From Bacteroidales bacterium (GTDB lineage: Bacteria; Bacteroidota; Bacteroidia; Bacteroidales; JAIPAP01): 35,762 bases of DNA. Under the pieces are notes generated by a model. It saw nothing but the letters and a program-made list of their open reading frames with translations. It did not search any database and had not been told where the DNA came from. The stretch is taken from positions 1 to 35,762 of the forward strand of contig JAIPAP010000038.1 of the NCBI GenBank assembly GCA_021740045.1. The letters are read 5' to 3'. Numbering within the stretch: position 1 is the first letter of the stretch; every line of letters starts with the position of its first letter. The translations under genes and the position numbers were made by a program. Positions 26,101 through 32,965 of the stretch are shown here, in pieces.

Positions 26101-26137
26101 GCGGGGTTAATTTCATTCCGGCGTTTTTCATTTCCAT
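23135..26137 (-). CDS. Receiver-domain protein with PEP synthase/PPDK-type ATP-grasp domain
   Basis: The 1000-residue protein has two N-terminal receiver-like domains. The first (about 35-165) is degenerate: the usual acidic pocket reads LLISSAY. The second (about 182-325) keeps ILVEDS, IITDMKY with candidate phosphoacceptor D257, and a Lys at HKHSK. A linker leads to a PPDK_N-type ATP-grasp domain (about 435-840): GEGSIGGKARGLAFLDSL, RNPIAVRSSSLLEDSHYQPF, then VEIEFAVE and LLQIRPI. The last 150 residues hold a conserved-looking segment (ILVGPGRWGSTDPWLGIPVK). The phosphohistidine and PEP/pyruvate barrel domains of true PEP synthase are absent, so it is unlikely to make PEP. ATG at 26137 is chosen because GGAG lies 7 nt upstream. 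Such proteins occur in Bacteroidota; the role is unknown. Confidence 0.85.
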   Translation of the reverse strand: MEMKNAGMKLTPRELLSKKQFFSDTAFINLMKKRIYHVLLISSAYDAFILEGDGRIDEQIFNEYVSLNLRYPPQFFQVTSTEEAFRTLEEENIDLVIVMLSGEEQDTFDLAENIKEEYPNKPIVVLTPFSREVTLKVDQKEYSAIDYIFSWLGNSDILLAIIKLIEDKMNVENDVNEVGVQTIILVEDSIRFYSSYLPNIYKIIFKQSKAFMTEGLNEHQQMLRMRGRPKILLATTYEEAIVFYEKYKNNLLGIITDMKYKRNGVKDDQAGIKLCQKVKNDDPFMPLLLQSSDDSNERVAKKLKVGFIHKHSKTLSIELRNFISEFFAFGDFKFTDPKTGRVITRAQDLKSFQQKLFDIPDDVFKYHIYRNHFSKWLRARALFPLAELFKELKPEDFNDLDDIRRFIFDAIANFRLNKSRGTIAEFNRENFDEYLSFSRIGEGSIGGKARGLAFLDSLIKRNVIFEQYEDVTIRIPRTVVICTDIFDEFMEDNELYRIALAEDVSDEEILDHFVNARLPFRLHEDLYTFISVVRNPIAVRSSSLLEDSHYQPFAGIYSTYMIPNIHQDERLMIEKLSNAIKSVYASAFFKDSKAYMAATSNVIDEEKMAIVMQEVCGRRYSERFYPSISGVARSINFYPIENEKTEEGIANIALGLGKYIVDGGQTLRFSPHHPKKILQLSTPEMALRETQRYFYALDLNYDSFHPSVDDGVNLLKLPVKEAEKDGSLKHLASTFDFQNNVIRDGTQYEGKKIITFTNILSHEVFPLAHILQRALAIGSREMNKPVEIEFAVELNNGNDCFNIFNLLQIRPIVDNKETIDSNLEEVDEKDTIIYSNSALGNGIIKNIKDFVYIKPETFDPAQNQHIAEKVGALNQEFLNQNKNYILVGPGRWGSTDPWLGIPVKWPQISAARVIVESGLENYKIDPSQGTHFFQNLTSFRVGYFTINPYINDGFFDIDYLNQFPATFENEFIRHIRFDEPLVVKIDGRKNIGLIFKRGMK

Positions 26138-26144
26138 CTTCTTT

Positions 26145-26148
26145 CTCC
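26145..26148 (-). promoter_or_regulatory. Shine-Dalgarno-like GGAG that decides the start of the receiver/dikinase-like gene
   Basis: The minus strand reads GGAG, 7 nt before the ATG at 26137. SD sites are weak or absent in most Bacteroidota genes, including most in this window, so this one is notable. It favours this ATG over a TTG at 26158. Confidence 0.5.
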
Positions 26149-26215
26149 GTTGTTTCAATCAATATAATATAGACGCATGTTTAATACGCCTTAAAAATAA
26201 GAAAAATTGTTAGGG

Positions 26216-26416
26216 ATGGGCAGAGCTTCCGGCAAATGGGTGCAAGGTTTTGTAAATACAAATATCGATGAAATTTTCCTCAACAATTTAAATGATATTC
26301 ATGTCAAAGGCACATGTAAATTCTGTAATGGCTACGTAGCACGCACATTGGAATTTGGTGAAGACAAAGACTTTTACGACAAAGCTGTTGATTTTAGATT
26401 TACATTGAATAATTGA
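26216..26416 (+). CDS. Short orphan ORF, possibly a gene fragment
   Basis: The ORF encodes 66 residues beginning MGRASGKWVQGFVNTNIDEI, with a CKFC pair and an acidic, aromatic C-terminus (FGEDKDFYDKAVDFRF). Codon and amino-acid use look like coding DNA, but there is no recognisable start context, signal peptide or promoter, and I do not recognise the family. It may be the tail of a decayed gene or chance. It lies divergently from the receiver/dikinase-like gene. Confidence 0.25.
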   Translation: MGRASGKWVQGFVNTNIDEIFLNNLNDIHVKGTCKFCNGYVARTLEFGEDKDFYDKAVDFRFTLNN

Positions 26417-26621
26417 CATCGGCCAGATTCAGCAAGCATTCATAAGGTTTCCAGCACCCCCGGATTCTTATAAGAGGTCTTGAAAAAAGAAAAATCAATA
26501 AATGACACAGGTTTTTGAACAATCCTACACAGTTAGTTGAGCAAACCCCTATCAGGCCTCCATTCTCCAATCTTCAATCCACAATCTACATTCTCCAATC
26601 ACCCTCTCTCTCAATCCCACA
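26417..26621. other. Non-coding stretch between the orphan ORF and the tandem repeat
   Basis: I see no gene, RNA or terminator here. The second half (about 26570-26610) is C/T-rich with near repeats of ATTCTCCAATC, shared with the gap at 20659-20734. Confidence 0.4.
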
Positions 26622-26695
26622 GTCTCTTCGGTCTCTCAGTCTCTCAGTCTCTCAGTCTCTCAGTCTCTTAGTCTCTTAGTCTCTAAAGTCTCTAA
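26622..26695. repeat. 8-bp tandem repeat GTCTCTCA at the hypD stop codon
   Basis: GTCTCTTCG is followed by four GTCTCTCA units (from 26631), two GTCTCTTA units (26663 and 26671), then GTCTCTAAA and GTCTCTAA. The last unit overlaps the hypD stop codon (TAG on the minus strand, 26694-26692). It is a microsatellite-like array without spacers. Confidence 0.85.
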
Positions 26696-29049
26696 CCCCA
26701 CTCCGTCCGCCGGATAATCTCCTCCTGCAGCGCTTCACCAAGGTCATTGAAATAATCGCTGTACCCGGCTACCCTCACAATAAGGTCGCGGTGTTTTTCA
26801 GGATGCTTTTGGGCATCGCGCAAGGTGTCGGCATCAATCACATTGAATTGAATATGGTGCCCGTCCATCCTAAAATAGCTGCGGATCAGGCTGATGAATT
26901 TATCGATATCTTCCTCCGTATTGAAAAATGAGGGCGAAAACTTTTGATTCAGCAAGGTGCCGCCGGTTTTCAGGTGATCGATCTTAGCAGCCGAGCGCAA
27001 CACGGCAGTCGGACCTTTGCGGTCGGCACCCTGCACCGGGCTGATGCCCTCCGAAAGTGGCTCACCGGCCAGGCGGCCATCGGGCATGGCACCGATCACA
27101 CTGCCAAAATATACATGGCTGGTGGTGGGCAGCATATTAATGCGGAAAACACCTCCGCGTGCCGTGGGCCTGCCATTAACCGCTTCATAAAAGGCATTGA
27201 AAACCGCCACCGCATGGCGGTCGGCATAATCATCGTCGTTTCCGTATTTGGGGGTTTCATATACCAGGTCATGGCGCAGCTCACCGGCATCGTCGAAATT
27301 GGCCTTCAAGTGATCGAGCATCTGATGCATAGAAAGGGTTTTTCCATCGAACACATGATAGCGGATGGCGGTGAGGTTATCGGTGATGCTTCCCAGGCCC
27401 ACACCCTGCACATAGCTGGTATTGTAGCGTGCCCCGCCATTGTTGTAATCCTTACCGTTTTCAATGCAATCGTTGATAATTAGCGACAGGAAGGGCACGG
27501 GCATATACTTGGCAAACAAGCGCTCGATGATGTTATTCCCCTCCAGCTTGATATCGATAAAATGCCGGAGCTGTTTCCTGAAGGCTTCAAGCAGCTCATC
27601 CATGTTGCGGAAATCGGCCGGGTTGCCGGTCCTGATACCGGTCATCTTTTGAGTGCGCAGATCATATCCATTGTGCAGGGTAACCTCCAACACCTTGTTC
27701 AGGTTAAAATAGCCTGTGAGGATATAGCTCTCATTGCCAAAGGCGCCGGTCTCGACGCAACCGCTGGCGCCTCCGTTGCGGGCATCCTCCAGGCTTTTAC
27801 CTTGTCGCAGCAACTCCTGCACAATGGCATCGGTGTTGAAATAGGAAGGTTGGCCAAAGCCGGTCTTAGTGATTTGTGCTGTGCGTTTTAAAAACTGCTG
27901 CGGACTTTTCTTACTCACCTGTACCATAGAGCTGGGCTGCAGTATCCGCATCTCTTCGATCACATCCAGTATGAGGTAGGTGAGCTCATTCACCGCATCC
28001 GAACCATCTTCCTTAACCCCGCCCAGGTTGATCAGGGCAAAATCGGTGTAGGTATTGCTTTCCTGTGCCGTTACTCCCACCTTGGGCGGTGAGGGATGAT
28101 TATTGAATTTGATCCAGAAAGCTTGCAGTAGTTCTTTGGCTTTTTCTGCATTTAGTGTCCCTTCTTCAACTTGTTTTTGATAAAACGGGTACAAGTGCTG
28201 ATCGAGGCGACCGGGGTTAAAGCTGTCCCAGGGATTCAGCTCGGTGATTACGCCCAGGTGAATAAACCAGTAATGCTGAAGCGCTTCATGAAAAGTCTCC
28301 GGGGCATTCGCCGGCACCTTACGGCAAATGCGGGCCACCTCATAAAGTTCTTCCTGCCTGGCTTGATCCTCTATTTGCTCAGCTAACTTTTCCAATTCAT
28401 CAGCATGGCGCTGGGCAAAGATCATAATAGCATCGGCGGCAGTATCCATAGCCTCCAGTTCTTCCTTTTGGCCCAAGGCCAGGGGATCATATAGGAAATC
28501 CAAAGCATCCAGGCTTTTGCGGATCTCGTTTTTCAGGTCGAGCATTCCCATTTGGAATAACTTCTTCCCTCCTACTGTATGGCCCGGTGCGCGCTGCTCC
28601 TGAAATTCGGTAAAAACACCCGCTTCAAAAGCATCTTTCCAATGTTGGGGCAAATGATCAAATATCCGCTCGCGCTGCGTTTTACCCTTCCAAAAAGGAA
28701 TGATCACCTGTTCAAAAGCTTCCCGCGTTTTGTCATCCACCTTAAAAGAGACTTTTGGCCGTTCATCCAGTATTTGCAGGTCTTCCAGGCTATGCAGGCA
28801 TATCTCGGGGTAGGTGGGAGTAGCTTTGGGCGCCGGCCCACGCTCACCCACGATTAACTCGCCCGGATTAATGTAAATGGTTTTGTTGGCCATAATATGC
28901 CGGAAGGCTTTAGCACGTTGCATGGGAATTGAATAAGATGCCGTATCCGGCATTTTATAAAATTCGGTTACCATTTTACCCCGTTCGGCCGAAATTCGGT
29001 TGATCGCCTCAGTGCTTTGTTTGCGTAATTGTTGTATACGTTGGTTCAT
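26692..29049 (-). CDS. hypD: Trans-4-hydroxy-L-proline dehydratase (glycyl radical enzyme)
   Basis: The 785-residue protein removes water from trans-4-hydroxy-L-proline to give (S)-1-pyrroline-5-carboxylate, using a glycyl radical. The radical Gly is G762 in RVAGYSDYF and the thiyl Cys is C431 in GGASGCVETG, with E433 two residues on. I compared it from memory with Clostridioides difficile HypD: with a constant offset of 3, all residues I recall as lining its active site are kept: F149, H157, D275, S331, F337, C431, E433, Y447, T642 and G762. Long stretches are near-identical, such as EQRAPGHTV, PTYPEIC and KYGNDDDYAD. This separates it from pyruvate formate-lyase and diol dehydratases. The gene starts 2 nt after hypE ends. 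The pyrroline-5-carboxylate reductase often adjacent in Clostridia is absent here. Oxygen sensitivity implies anaerobic use. Confidence 0.95.
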   Translation of the reverse strand: MNQRIQQLRKQSTEAINRISAERGKMVTEFYKMPDTASYSIPMQRAKAFRHIMANKTIYINPGELIVGERGPAPKATPTYPEICLHSLEDLQILDERPKVSFKVDDKTREAFEQVIIPFWKGKTQRERIFDHLPQHWKDAFEAGVFTEFQEQRAPGHTVGGKKLFQMGMLDLKNEIRKSLDALDFLYDPLALGQKEELEAMDTAADAIMIFAQRHADELEKLAEQIEDQARQEELYEVARICRKVPANAPETFHEALQHYWFIHLGVITELNPWDSFNPGRLDQHLYPFYQKQVEEGTLNAEKAKELLQAFWIKFNNHPSPPKVGVTAQESNTYTDFALINLGGVKEDGSDAVNELTYLILDVIEEMRILQPSSMVQVSKKSPQQFLKRTAQITKTGFGQPSYFNTDAIVQELLRQGKSLEDARNGGASGCVETGAFGNESYILTGYFNLNKVLEVTLHNGYDLRTQKMTGIRTGNPADFRNMDELLEAFRKQLRHFIDIKLEGNNIIERLFAKYMPVPFLSLIINDCIENGKDYNNGGARYNTSYVQGVGLGSITDNLTAIRYHVFDGKTLSMHQMLDHLKANFDDAGELRHDLVYETPKYGNDDDYADRHAVAVFNAFYEAVNGRPTARGGVFRINMLPTTSHVYFGSVIGAMPDGRLAGEPLSEGISPVQGADRKGPTAVLRSAAKIDHLKTGGTLLNQKFSPSFFNTEEDIDKFISLIRSYFRMDGHHIQFNVIDADTLRDAQKHPEKHRDLIVRVAGYSDYFNDLGEALQEEIIRRTEWG

Positions 29050-29051
29050 GC

Positions 29052-29846
29052 TTATGTTCCTGTTTTAACTTCCAGCCCCGCTTTTAAAAATTGCTGCCGT
29101 ATGTGTGTAACATCCACCGGCAGCAGGTTGCGTCCTACATCGAGACTAAAAGGCTTCCCAAAACGGCTATACTTTTCTTTTGCAATGTTGTGATAAGGTA
29201 AAATGTCGATCTTTTTGATGTTCTTAAGCGATGACATCAGTTCGACCATTCCTTTCACATTTTCGGGGCGGGTGGTTATTTCCGGTATTAGCGGAAAGCG
29301 AATGATCACCTCCTGCTCCAGCATATCGAGAAAGCGCAAGTTGCTGATGATCAAATCGTTTTCCACACCCGTGTATTTATAGTGTTCCTCGTTATCGATC
29401 AGTTTAAGGTCATACAGGAAAAGGTCGATCACCTTGGTCAACTGATCGATTTGTTTGGTGCCGGCATACCCACAGGTATCGATGGCTGTGTGGATGCCCC
29501 GTTCCTTGCATTTGTAGGCGAGGTCGTACACAAAATCGAACTGCTCTAAAGGCTCCCCACCCGAAAAGGTCACACCACCGCCGGATTCTTCAAAAAACAC
29601 CACATCTTTTTCGATCTCTTTAAGCAGCTCTTCGGTAGTGGCGATCCATCCTATTTTTTTATCGCGCATAAACACCTTTACACCCAGGCGGTTTTGCTGG
29701 CGGTATTTTTCAATCTCAGCCGACTGGCTCTCCGGGTTATGGCACCATTGGCAGCGCATGGGGCAACCCTTAAAAAAGATGGTCTGCCGGATGCCCGGCC
29801 CATCGTGAACCGCATAATGTTTAATATCGAAAACTACACCCTGCAT
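29052..29846 (-). CDS. hypE: Glycyl radical enzyme activase (radical SAM), partner of HypD
   Basis: The 264-residue radical SAM enzyme installs the glycyl radical on HypD. The start used gives MQGVVFDIKHYAVHDGPGIR, the standard activase N-terminus, then the cluster motif CPMRCQWC (C28, C32, C35) and SGGEP (95-99). An in-frame ATG at 29927 would add 27 residues (MSAGSPEFAAPFASLCINLF and on) that do not fit the family. The activase lacks the ferredoxin-like insert with extra cysteines after the CxxxCxxC motif that many non-PFL activases have; only about 40 residues separate it from the next conserved segment, as in PFL activase. The stop is 2 nt from the hypD start, so the genes form one operon, with the activase first. 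Confidence 0.93.
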   Translation of the reverse strand: MQGVVFDIKHYAVHDGPGIRQTIFFKGCPMRCQWCHNPESQSAEIEKYRQQNRLGVKVFMRDKKIGWIATTEELLKEIEKDVVFFEESGGGVTFSGGEPLEQFDFVYDLAYKCKERGIHTAIDTCGYAGTKQIDQLTKVIDLFLYDLKLIDNEEHYKYTGVENDLIISNLRFLDMLEQEVIIRFPLIPEITTRPENVKGMVELMSSLKNIKKIDILPYHNIAKEKYSRFGKPFSLDVGRNLLPVDVTHIRQQFLKAGLEVKTGT

Positions 29847-29996
29847 AACATTCAAATTAAAGTTAATAAAAAGGTTTATACATAAGGAGGCAAAAGGTGC
29901 AGCAAATTCAGGTGATCCAGCACTCATAGAGACCCTTGCCGAAATCGTGATAAAGGATGTTTGGGTTGTCGGTGATCATAGGCTTTTCATTCTACA

Positions 29997-30004
29997 CAAA
30001 TATA
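29997..30004 (-). promoter_or_regulatory. -7 element TATATTTG for the hypE-hypD operon
   Basis: The minus strand reads TATATTTG, an exact TAnnTTTG match, about 150 bp upstream of the hypE ATG. A -33 TTG is not clear. The resulting leader of about 140 nt is long and could hold control elements, but I see no known riboswitch. Confidence 0.4.
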
Positions 30005-30056
30005 ATGAATGTTTGGATAGGGTGACGCTTGAAAAAGACTTTTTTTCGAATAATAA

Positions 30057-30102
30057 AAAAAACCGGCATGAATAAAGCAAATGCTTTTTCATACCGGTTT
30101 TT
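30057..30102 (-). terminator. Hairpin terminator downstream of fusA
   Basis: AAAAACCGG near 30058-30066 pairs with CCGGTTTTT at 30094-30102, extended by an ATGAA/TTCAT pairing inside with one mismatch. On the minus strand it is followed by a T-run, as required for the end of the fusA transcript, though it lies about 190 nt after the fusA stop. Confidence 0.7.
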
Positions 30103-30201
30103 CTTTCTTATAAAGGATTTCTAAAATTACATTGGGTTATTACTAAATCCCCAAGACCTAAAGATTCAATTTGTCTGCTATGATTCTGGCATGCTCACCC
30201 C

Positions 30202-30250
30202 GCCAATTAACCAATTAACCAATCAACAAATCACCCATTCCGTCAATCAA
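30202..30250. repeat. Low-complexity repeat CCAATTAACCAATCAAC type
   Basis: The sequence runs CCAATTAACCAATTAACC then AATCAACAAATCAC. It is the inverse form of the repeat at 20040-20136 and lies in the fusA-hypE gap. Confidence 0.6.
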
Positions 30251-30292
30251 TGATGCATCCATCCATGTGTCCTAACAAATCATCCGGCTGCG

Positions 30293-32371
30293 CTACTTCG
30301 CCTCAGCCTTCTTTTCCTCTTCCAGTTTTTTCAATACATCCTCTTGTATGCTGGGCGGCAACGGCATGTATTGGTGGAAGTCCATGGAATAGCTGGCACG
30401 GCCCGAGGAAACGTTACGCAACTGGGTGGCATAACCAAACATGTTTACCAGCGGCACCAAGGCCACGATCTTTTGCGATCCCTTACGGAAACGGCGCATG
30501 GATTCCACTTTAGCCCGCTTCTTATTCAAGCCGCCAACAATCTCACCCAAATATTCATCCGGGGTGTTGATCTCAACCTGCATCACCGGTTCCAGCAGAA
30601 CGGGATGGGCCTTCATAAAGGCTTCCTTGAACACAATGGATCCACAGGTTTGGAAAGCCTGGTCGGAGGAATCGACCGGGTGATATTTACCATCGTAAAG
30701 CACCACTTTTACATCTTCAATGGGGAATCCTGCCAGCACACCCTTTGCCAGGGTTTTACGAATTCCCTTATCCACCGAGGGGATAAATTCGGCCGGGATA
30801 GCGCCTCCTTTAATATGGTTGGTAAATTCATAACCTTTACCGGAATTCGGCTCAAGTCGGATAGCAGCCTGGGCAAACTGCCCTTTACCACCTGTTTGCT
30901 TAACATGGCGGTATTCGCGCTGCACCTCTTCGGTAATGGTTTCGCGGTAGGCCACCTTGGGTTCACCAACTGTGGCATCCACACCAAACTCATGTTTGAT
31001 CCGGTCTACCATAATCTCGAGGTGAAGTTCACCCATACCGGCAATCACGGTTTCATCGGTTTGCTCGTCATAACGGGTTGTGAATGAAGGGTCCTCGTTC
31101 GACAATGAAGCCAGCGCTTCACCCAGCTTACCCGAATCCTTGCGGGAATTAGGTATAATACTCATTTCAATCACCGAGGGCGGAGCAGCAATGGATTCAA
31201 GCACAACCGGATTCTTGGGATCCACCAAGCTGTGTCCGGTTTTGGTGTGCTTCATCCCGATCAATGCTACAATATCGCCGGGGCCGGCTTCGGTAACCTC
31301 TTCACGCTCTTTGGCACGGATCTTCATGATACGGCCAATCCGCTCCGGTTTACCTTCCGATACATTAAGTACCTGCATTCCGCTTTCAAGCTTACCCGAG
31401 TAGATACGGATAAAAGTCTGCTGACCTACATAAGGATCGTGAATAAGCTTAAAGGCCAAGGCTGCAAACGGATCCTTGGTGGACGGATTGCGGGTATGCG
31501 TTTTTTCATTGTCATCAACATCCGATGCTACCACAGCGCCTACATCGAGGGGTGAGGGAAGATAATCCTCCACGGCATCGAGCAACAACTGCACGCCTTT
31601 ATTCTTATAAGCCGCTCCGCAGAAAACCGGGGTGATCATCAGCTTAAGGGCAGCAGTGCGGGCCACTCTGCGCAGCATATCGGCCGGGATTTCCTGCTCA
31701 TCAAAATACATTTCCATCAATTCCTCGTCGTATTCGGCAACCGCATCAATGATGGCTTCACGGGCCTTGCTTGCGCTTTCCTTGTATTCATCGGGGATTT
31801 CCATTTCCACCCGCTCGAATTCAACAAATTTGTAAGCCTTCTGCTCTATCACATCAATCAAACCTTCAAAGTCGTCTTCAACGCCAATGGGTAACTGGAA
31901 CGGTAAGGCTTTGGCATCGAGATATTCGTTCATCATTTTAATGGCCTGCTCGTAATCGGCGCCGGTACGGTCCATTTTATTCACAAAGGCAATGCGGGGT
32001 ACATGGTACTTATCCGCCTGTGTCCAAACCGTTTCACTTTGCGGTTCAACACCGCTTACCGCACAAAATACGGCAACCATACCATCGATCACGCGCAGTG
32101 AGCGCTCTACCTCGATGGTAAAGTCGACGTGACCCGGGGTGTCGATTATATTAATTTGTGAATTTCTCCATTTACAACTGATAGCAGCCGACGCAATGGT
32201 AATACCCCTTTCTTGTTCCTGCTTCATAAAGTCCATAGTGGCCTGCCCGTCGTGTACCTCTCCCATCTTGCGTTTCACGCCTGCTAAAAACAAAACACGC
32301 TCGGTAAGGGTGGTTTTACCTGCATCGATGTGCGCTGCAATACCAATGTTACGTAGTTGATGTAAAGCCAT
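30293..32371 (-). CDS. fusA: Elongation factor G, stand-alone copy
   Basis: The 692-residue protein is a full EF-G, which drives GTP-dependent tRNA-mRNA translocation on the ribosome and ribosome recycling. The G domain has G1 AHIDAGKT (13-20), G2 RGIT (55-58), G3 DTPGH (77-81) and G4 NKMD (131-134), so GTPase function should be intact. Later domains are present: [34 protein letters not shown], and [20 protein letters not shown] near the end of domain IV. It is not in a str operon (no rpsL, rpsG or rpsJ nearby) and stands alone with its own region of about 594 bp upstream. It may therefore be a paralogue of the main EF-G rather than the main copy, which this window cannot settle. A palindrome lies upstream at 32441-32460. 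Confidence 0.95.
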   Translation of the reverse strand: MALHQLRNIGIAAHIDAGKTTLTERVLFLAGVKRKMGEVHDGQATMDFMKQEQERGITIASAAISCKWRNSQINIIDTPGHVDFTIEVERSLRVIDGMVAVFCAVSGVEPQSETVWTQADKYHVPRIAFVNKMDRTGADYEQAIKMMNEYLDAKALPFQLPIGVEDDFEGLIDVIEQKAYKFVEFERVEMEIPDEYKESASKAREAIIDAVAEYDEELMEMYFDEQEIPADMLRRVARTAALKLMITPVFCGAAYKNKGVQLLLDAVEDYLPSPLDVGAVVASDVDDNEKTHTRNPSTKDPFAALAFKLIHDPYVGQQTFIRIYSGKLESGMQVLNVSEGKPERIGRIMKIRAKEREEVTEAGPGDIVALIGMKHTKTGHSLVDPKNPVVLESIAAPPSVIEMSIIPNSRKDSGKLGEALASLSNEDPSFTTRYDEQTDETVIAGMGELHLEIMVDRIKHEFGVDATVGEPKVAYRETITEEVQREYRHVKQTGGKGQFAQAAIRLEPNSGKGYEFTNHIKGGAIPAEFIPSVDKGIRKTLAKGVLAGFPIEDVKVVLYDGKYHPVDSSDQAFQTCGSIVFKEAFMKAHPVLLEPVMQVEINTPDEYLGEIVGGLNKKRAKVESMRRFRKGSQKIVALVPLVNMFGYATQLRNVSSGRASYSMDFHQYMPLPPSIQEDVLKKLEEEKKAEAK

Positions 32372-32440
32372 AATACTGAATCTCTTCTATATTTTTTATT
32401 ATCAAATAATTAAACTTAATTTTTTGCAACAATAGCAACC

Positions 32441-32460
32441 TTAACACACTAGGGTGTTAA
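32441..32460. promoter_or_regulatory. Imperfect palindrome upstream of fusA, possible operator
   Basis: TTAACAC at 32441-32447 and GTGTTAA at 32454-32460 flank a CTAG-containing centre, giving a 20-bp dyad with one mismatched pair. It is about 80 bp upstream of the fusA ATG and overlaps the -33 zone of a weak -7 element (TAAGTTTA, 32418-32411). An operator role is inference. Confidence 0.4.
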
Positions 32461-32581
32461 TTTATTGCTAAATCTTGCCTTATCGATTTATTCTTTACCC
32501 TTTCCCGGCTTATCAATCTTCTAAACCCTTTATCAAACGGGCAAATGCGGGCGAGCTGCCTGCATGTAAAATAATTGTTAA

Positions 32582-32603
32582 AAATTCCGGTCAAACCGGA
32601 TTT
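32582..32603 (-). terminator. Terminator-like hairpin between the GH31 gene and fusA
   Basis: TCCGGT (32586-32591) and ACCGGA (32595-32600) form a short stem with loop CAA. On the minus strand a T-run follows. It is about 365 bp beyond the GH31 stop, so its use is uncertain. Confidence 0.4.
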
Positions 32604-32750
32604 CATGCAAATCGAATATGTTCAACGAAGCAATACGCTAAATGTTTTGTTTAACCCAGACTCTCCCTCTATAACACCGCTTATTGAGGTTTATTGTATT
32701 CGTTTTCAATGTTTTAATTTTCAGTTCTCCGCCGTGTAGGCACCCCTTCC

Positions 32751-32938
32751 CTATATAGTGCTTGTCTATAAAGTCTCGATTTTGTCATATTCCTCCCCGC
32801 AACCCCTTATCCCGAAAGCTTTCGGGACTAAAGGGGAACAACCTCACAATCAGCCGCTTAAACGGTCTTCTTGCCCCAGGCAAGAGAGTTAGAGGGGCAA
32901 AGTTCGAGAAGAAGTTTGTAGACAGACTCTATATAGTG
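32751..32938. mobile_element. MITE-like element with imperfect terminal inverted repeats
   Basis: The left end (CTATATAGTGCTTGTCTATA and on) and the right end read on the other strand (CTATATAGAGTCTGTCTACA and on) share CTATATAG, TGTCTA, TCTCGA and TTTG in order over about 35 bp, with gaps. CTATATAGTG itself occurs at both ends as a direct repeat. The interior carries a perfect palindrome TCCCGAAAGCTTTCGGGA (32810-32827) nested between CCCCTT and AAGGGG, and an imperfect CTTGCCCC/AGGCAAG hairpin. No transposase is encoded. The right end lies 27 bp from the GH31 stop codon, so it may also act as a transcript end. Confidence 0.5.
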
Positions 32939-32965
32939 TAAGGAGCCGGAAAATGGGGTATCCCT

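Larger units (their letters stand above)
29847..30292. other. Intergenic region between hypE and fusA
   Basis: Both neighbours are on the minus strand. The region holds the hypE leader, its possible -7 element, a strong hairpin terminator (30057-30102) for the upstream fusA transcript, and the repeat at 30202-30250. No further gene is seen. Confidence 0.5.
32372..32965. other. Long intergenic region between fusA and the GH31 gene
   Basis: The 594-bp region holds the fusA upstream palindrome, a terminator-like hairpin and a MITE-like element at 32751-32938. I see no ORF or RNA gene in it; 32461-32581 and 32604-32750 have nothing recognisable. Confidence 0.5.

Noticed and set aside
23135-26137. 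Genuine PEP synthase or pyruvate phosphate dikinase
   Set aside because: The phosphohistidine domain and the PEP/pyruvate barrel are absent.
26622-26695. Possible CRISPR array
   Set aside because: The units are 8 bp and directly adjoining, with no spacers and no cas genes nearby; it is a microsatellite.
29847-29927. N-terminal extension of the HypD activase from the ATG at 29927
   Set aside because: The added 27 residues have no counterpart in the family, whose members start at the residues encoded from 29846.
30344-31087. Open reading frame of 247 codons on the plus strand
   Set aside because: It lies wholly antisense within the EF-G gene and has no recognisable features.
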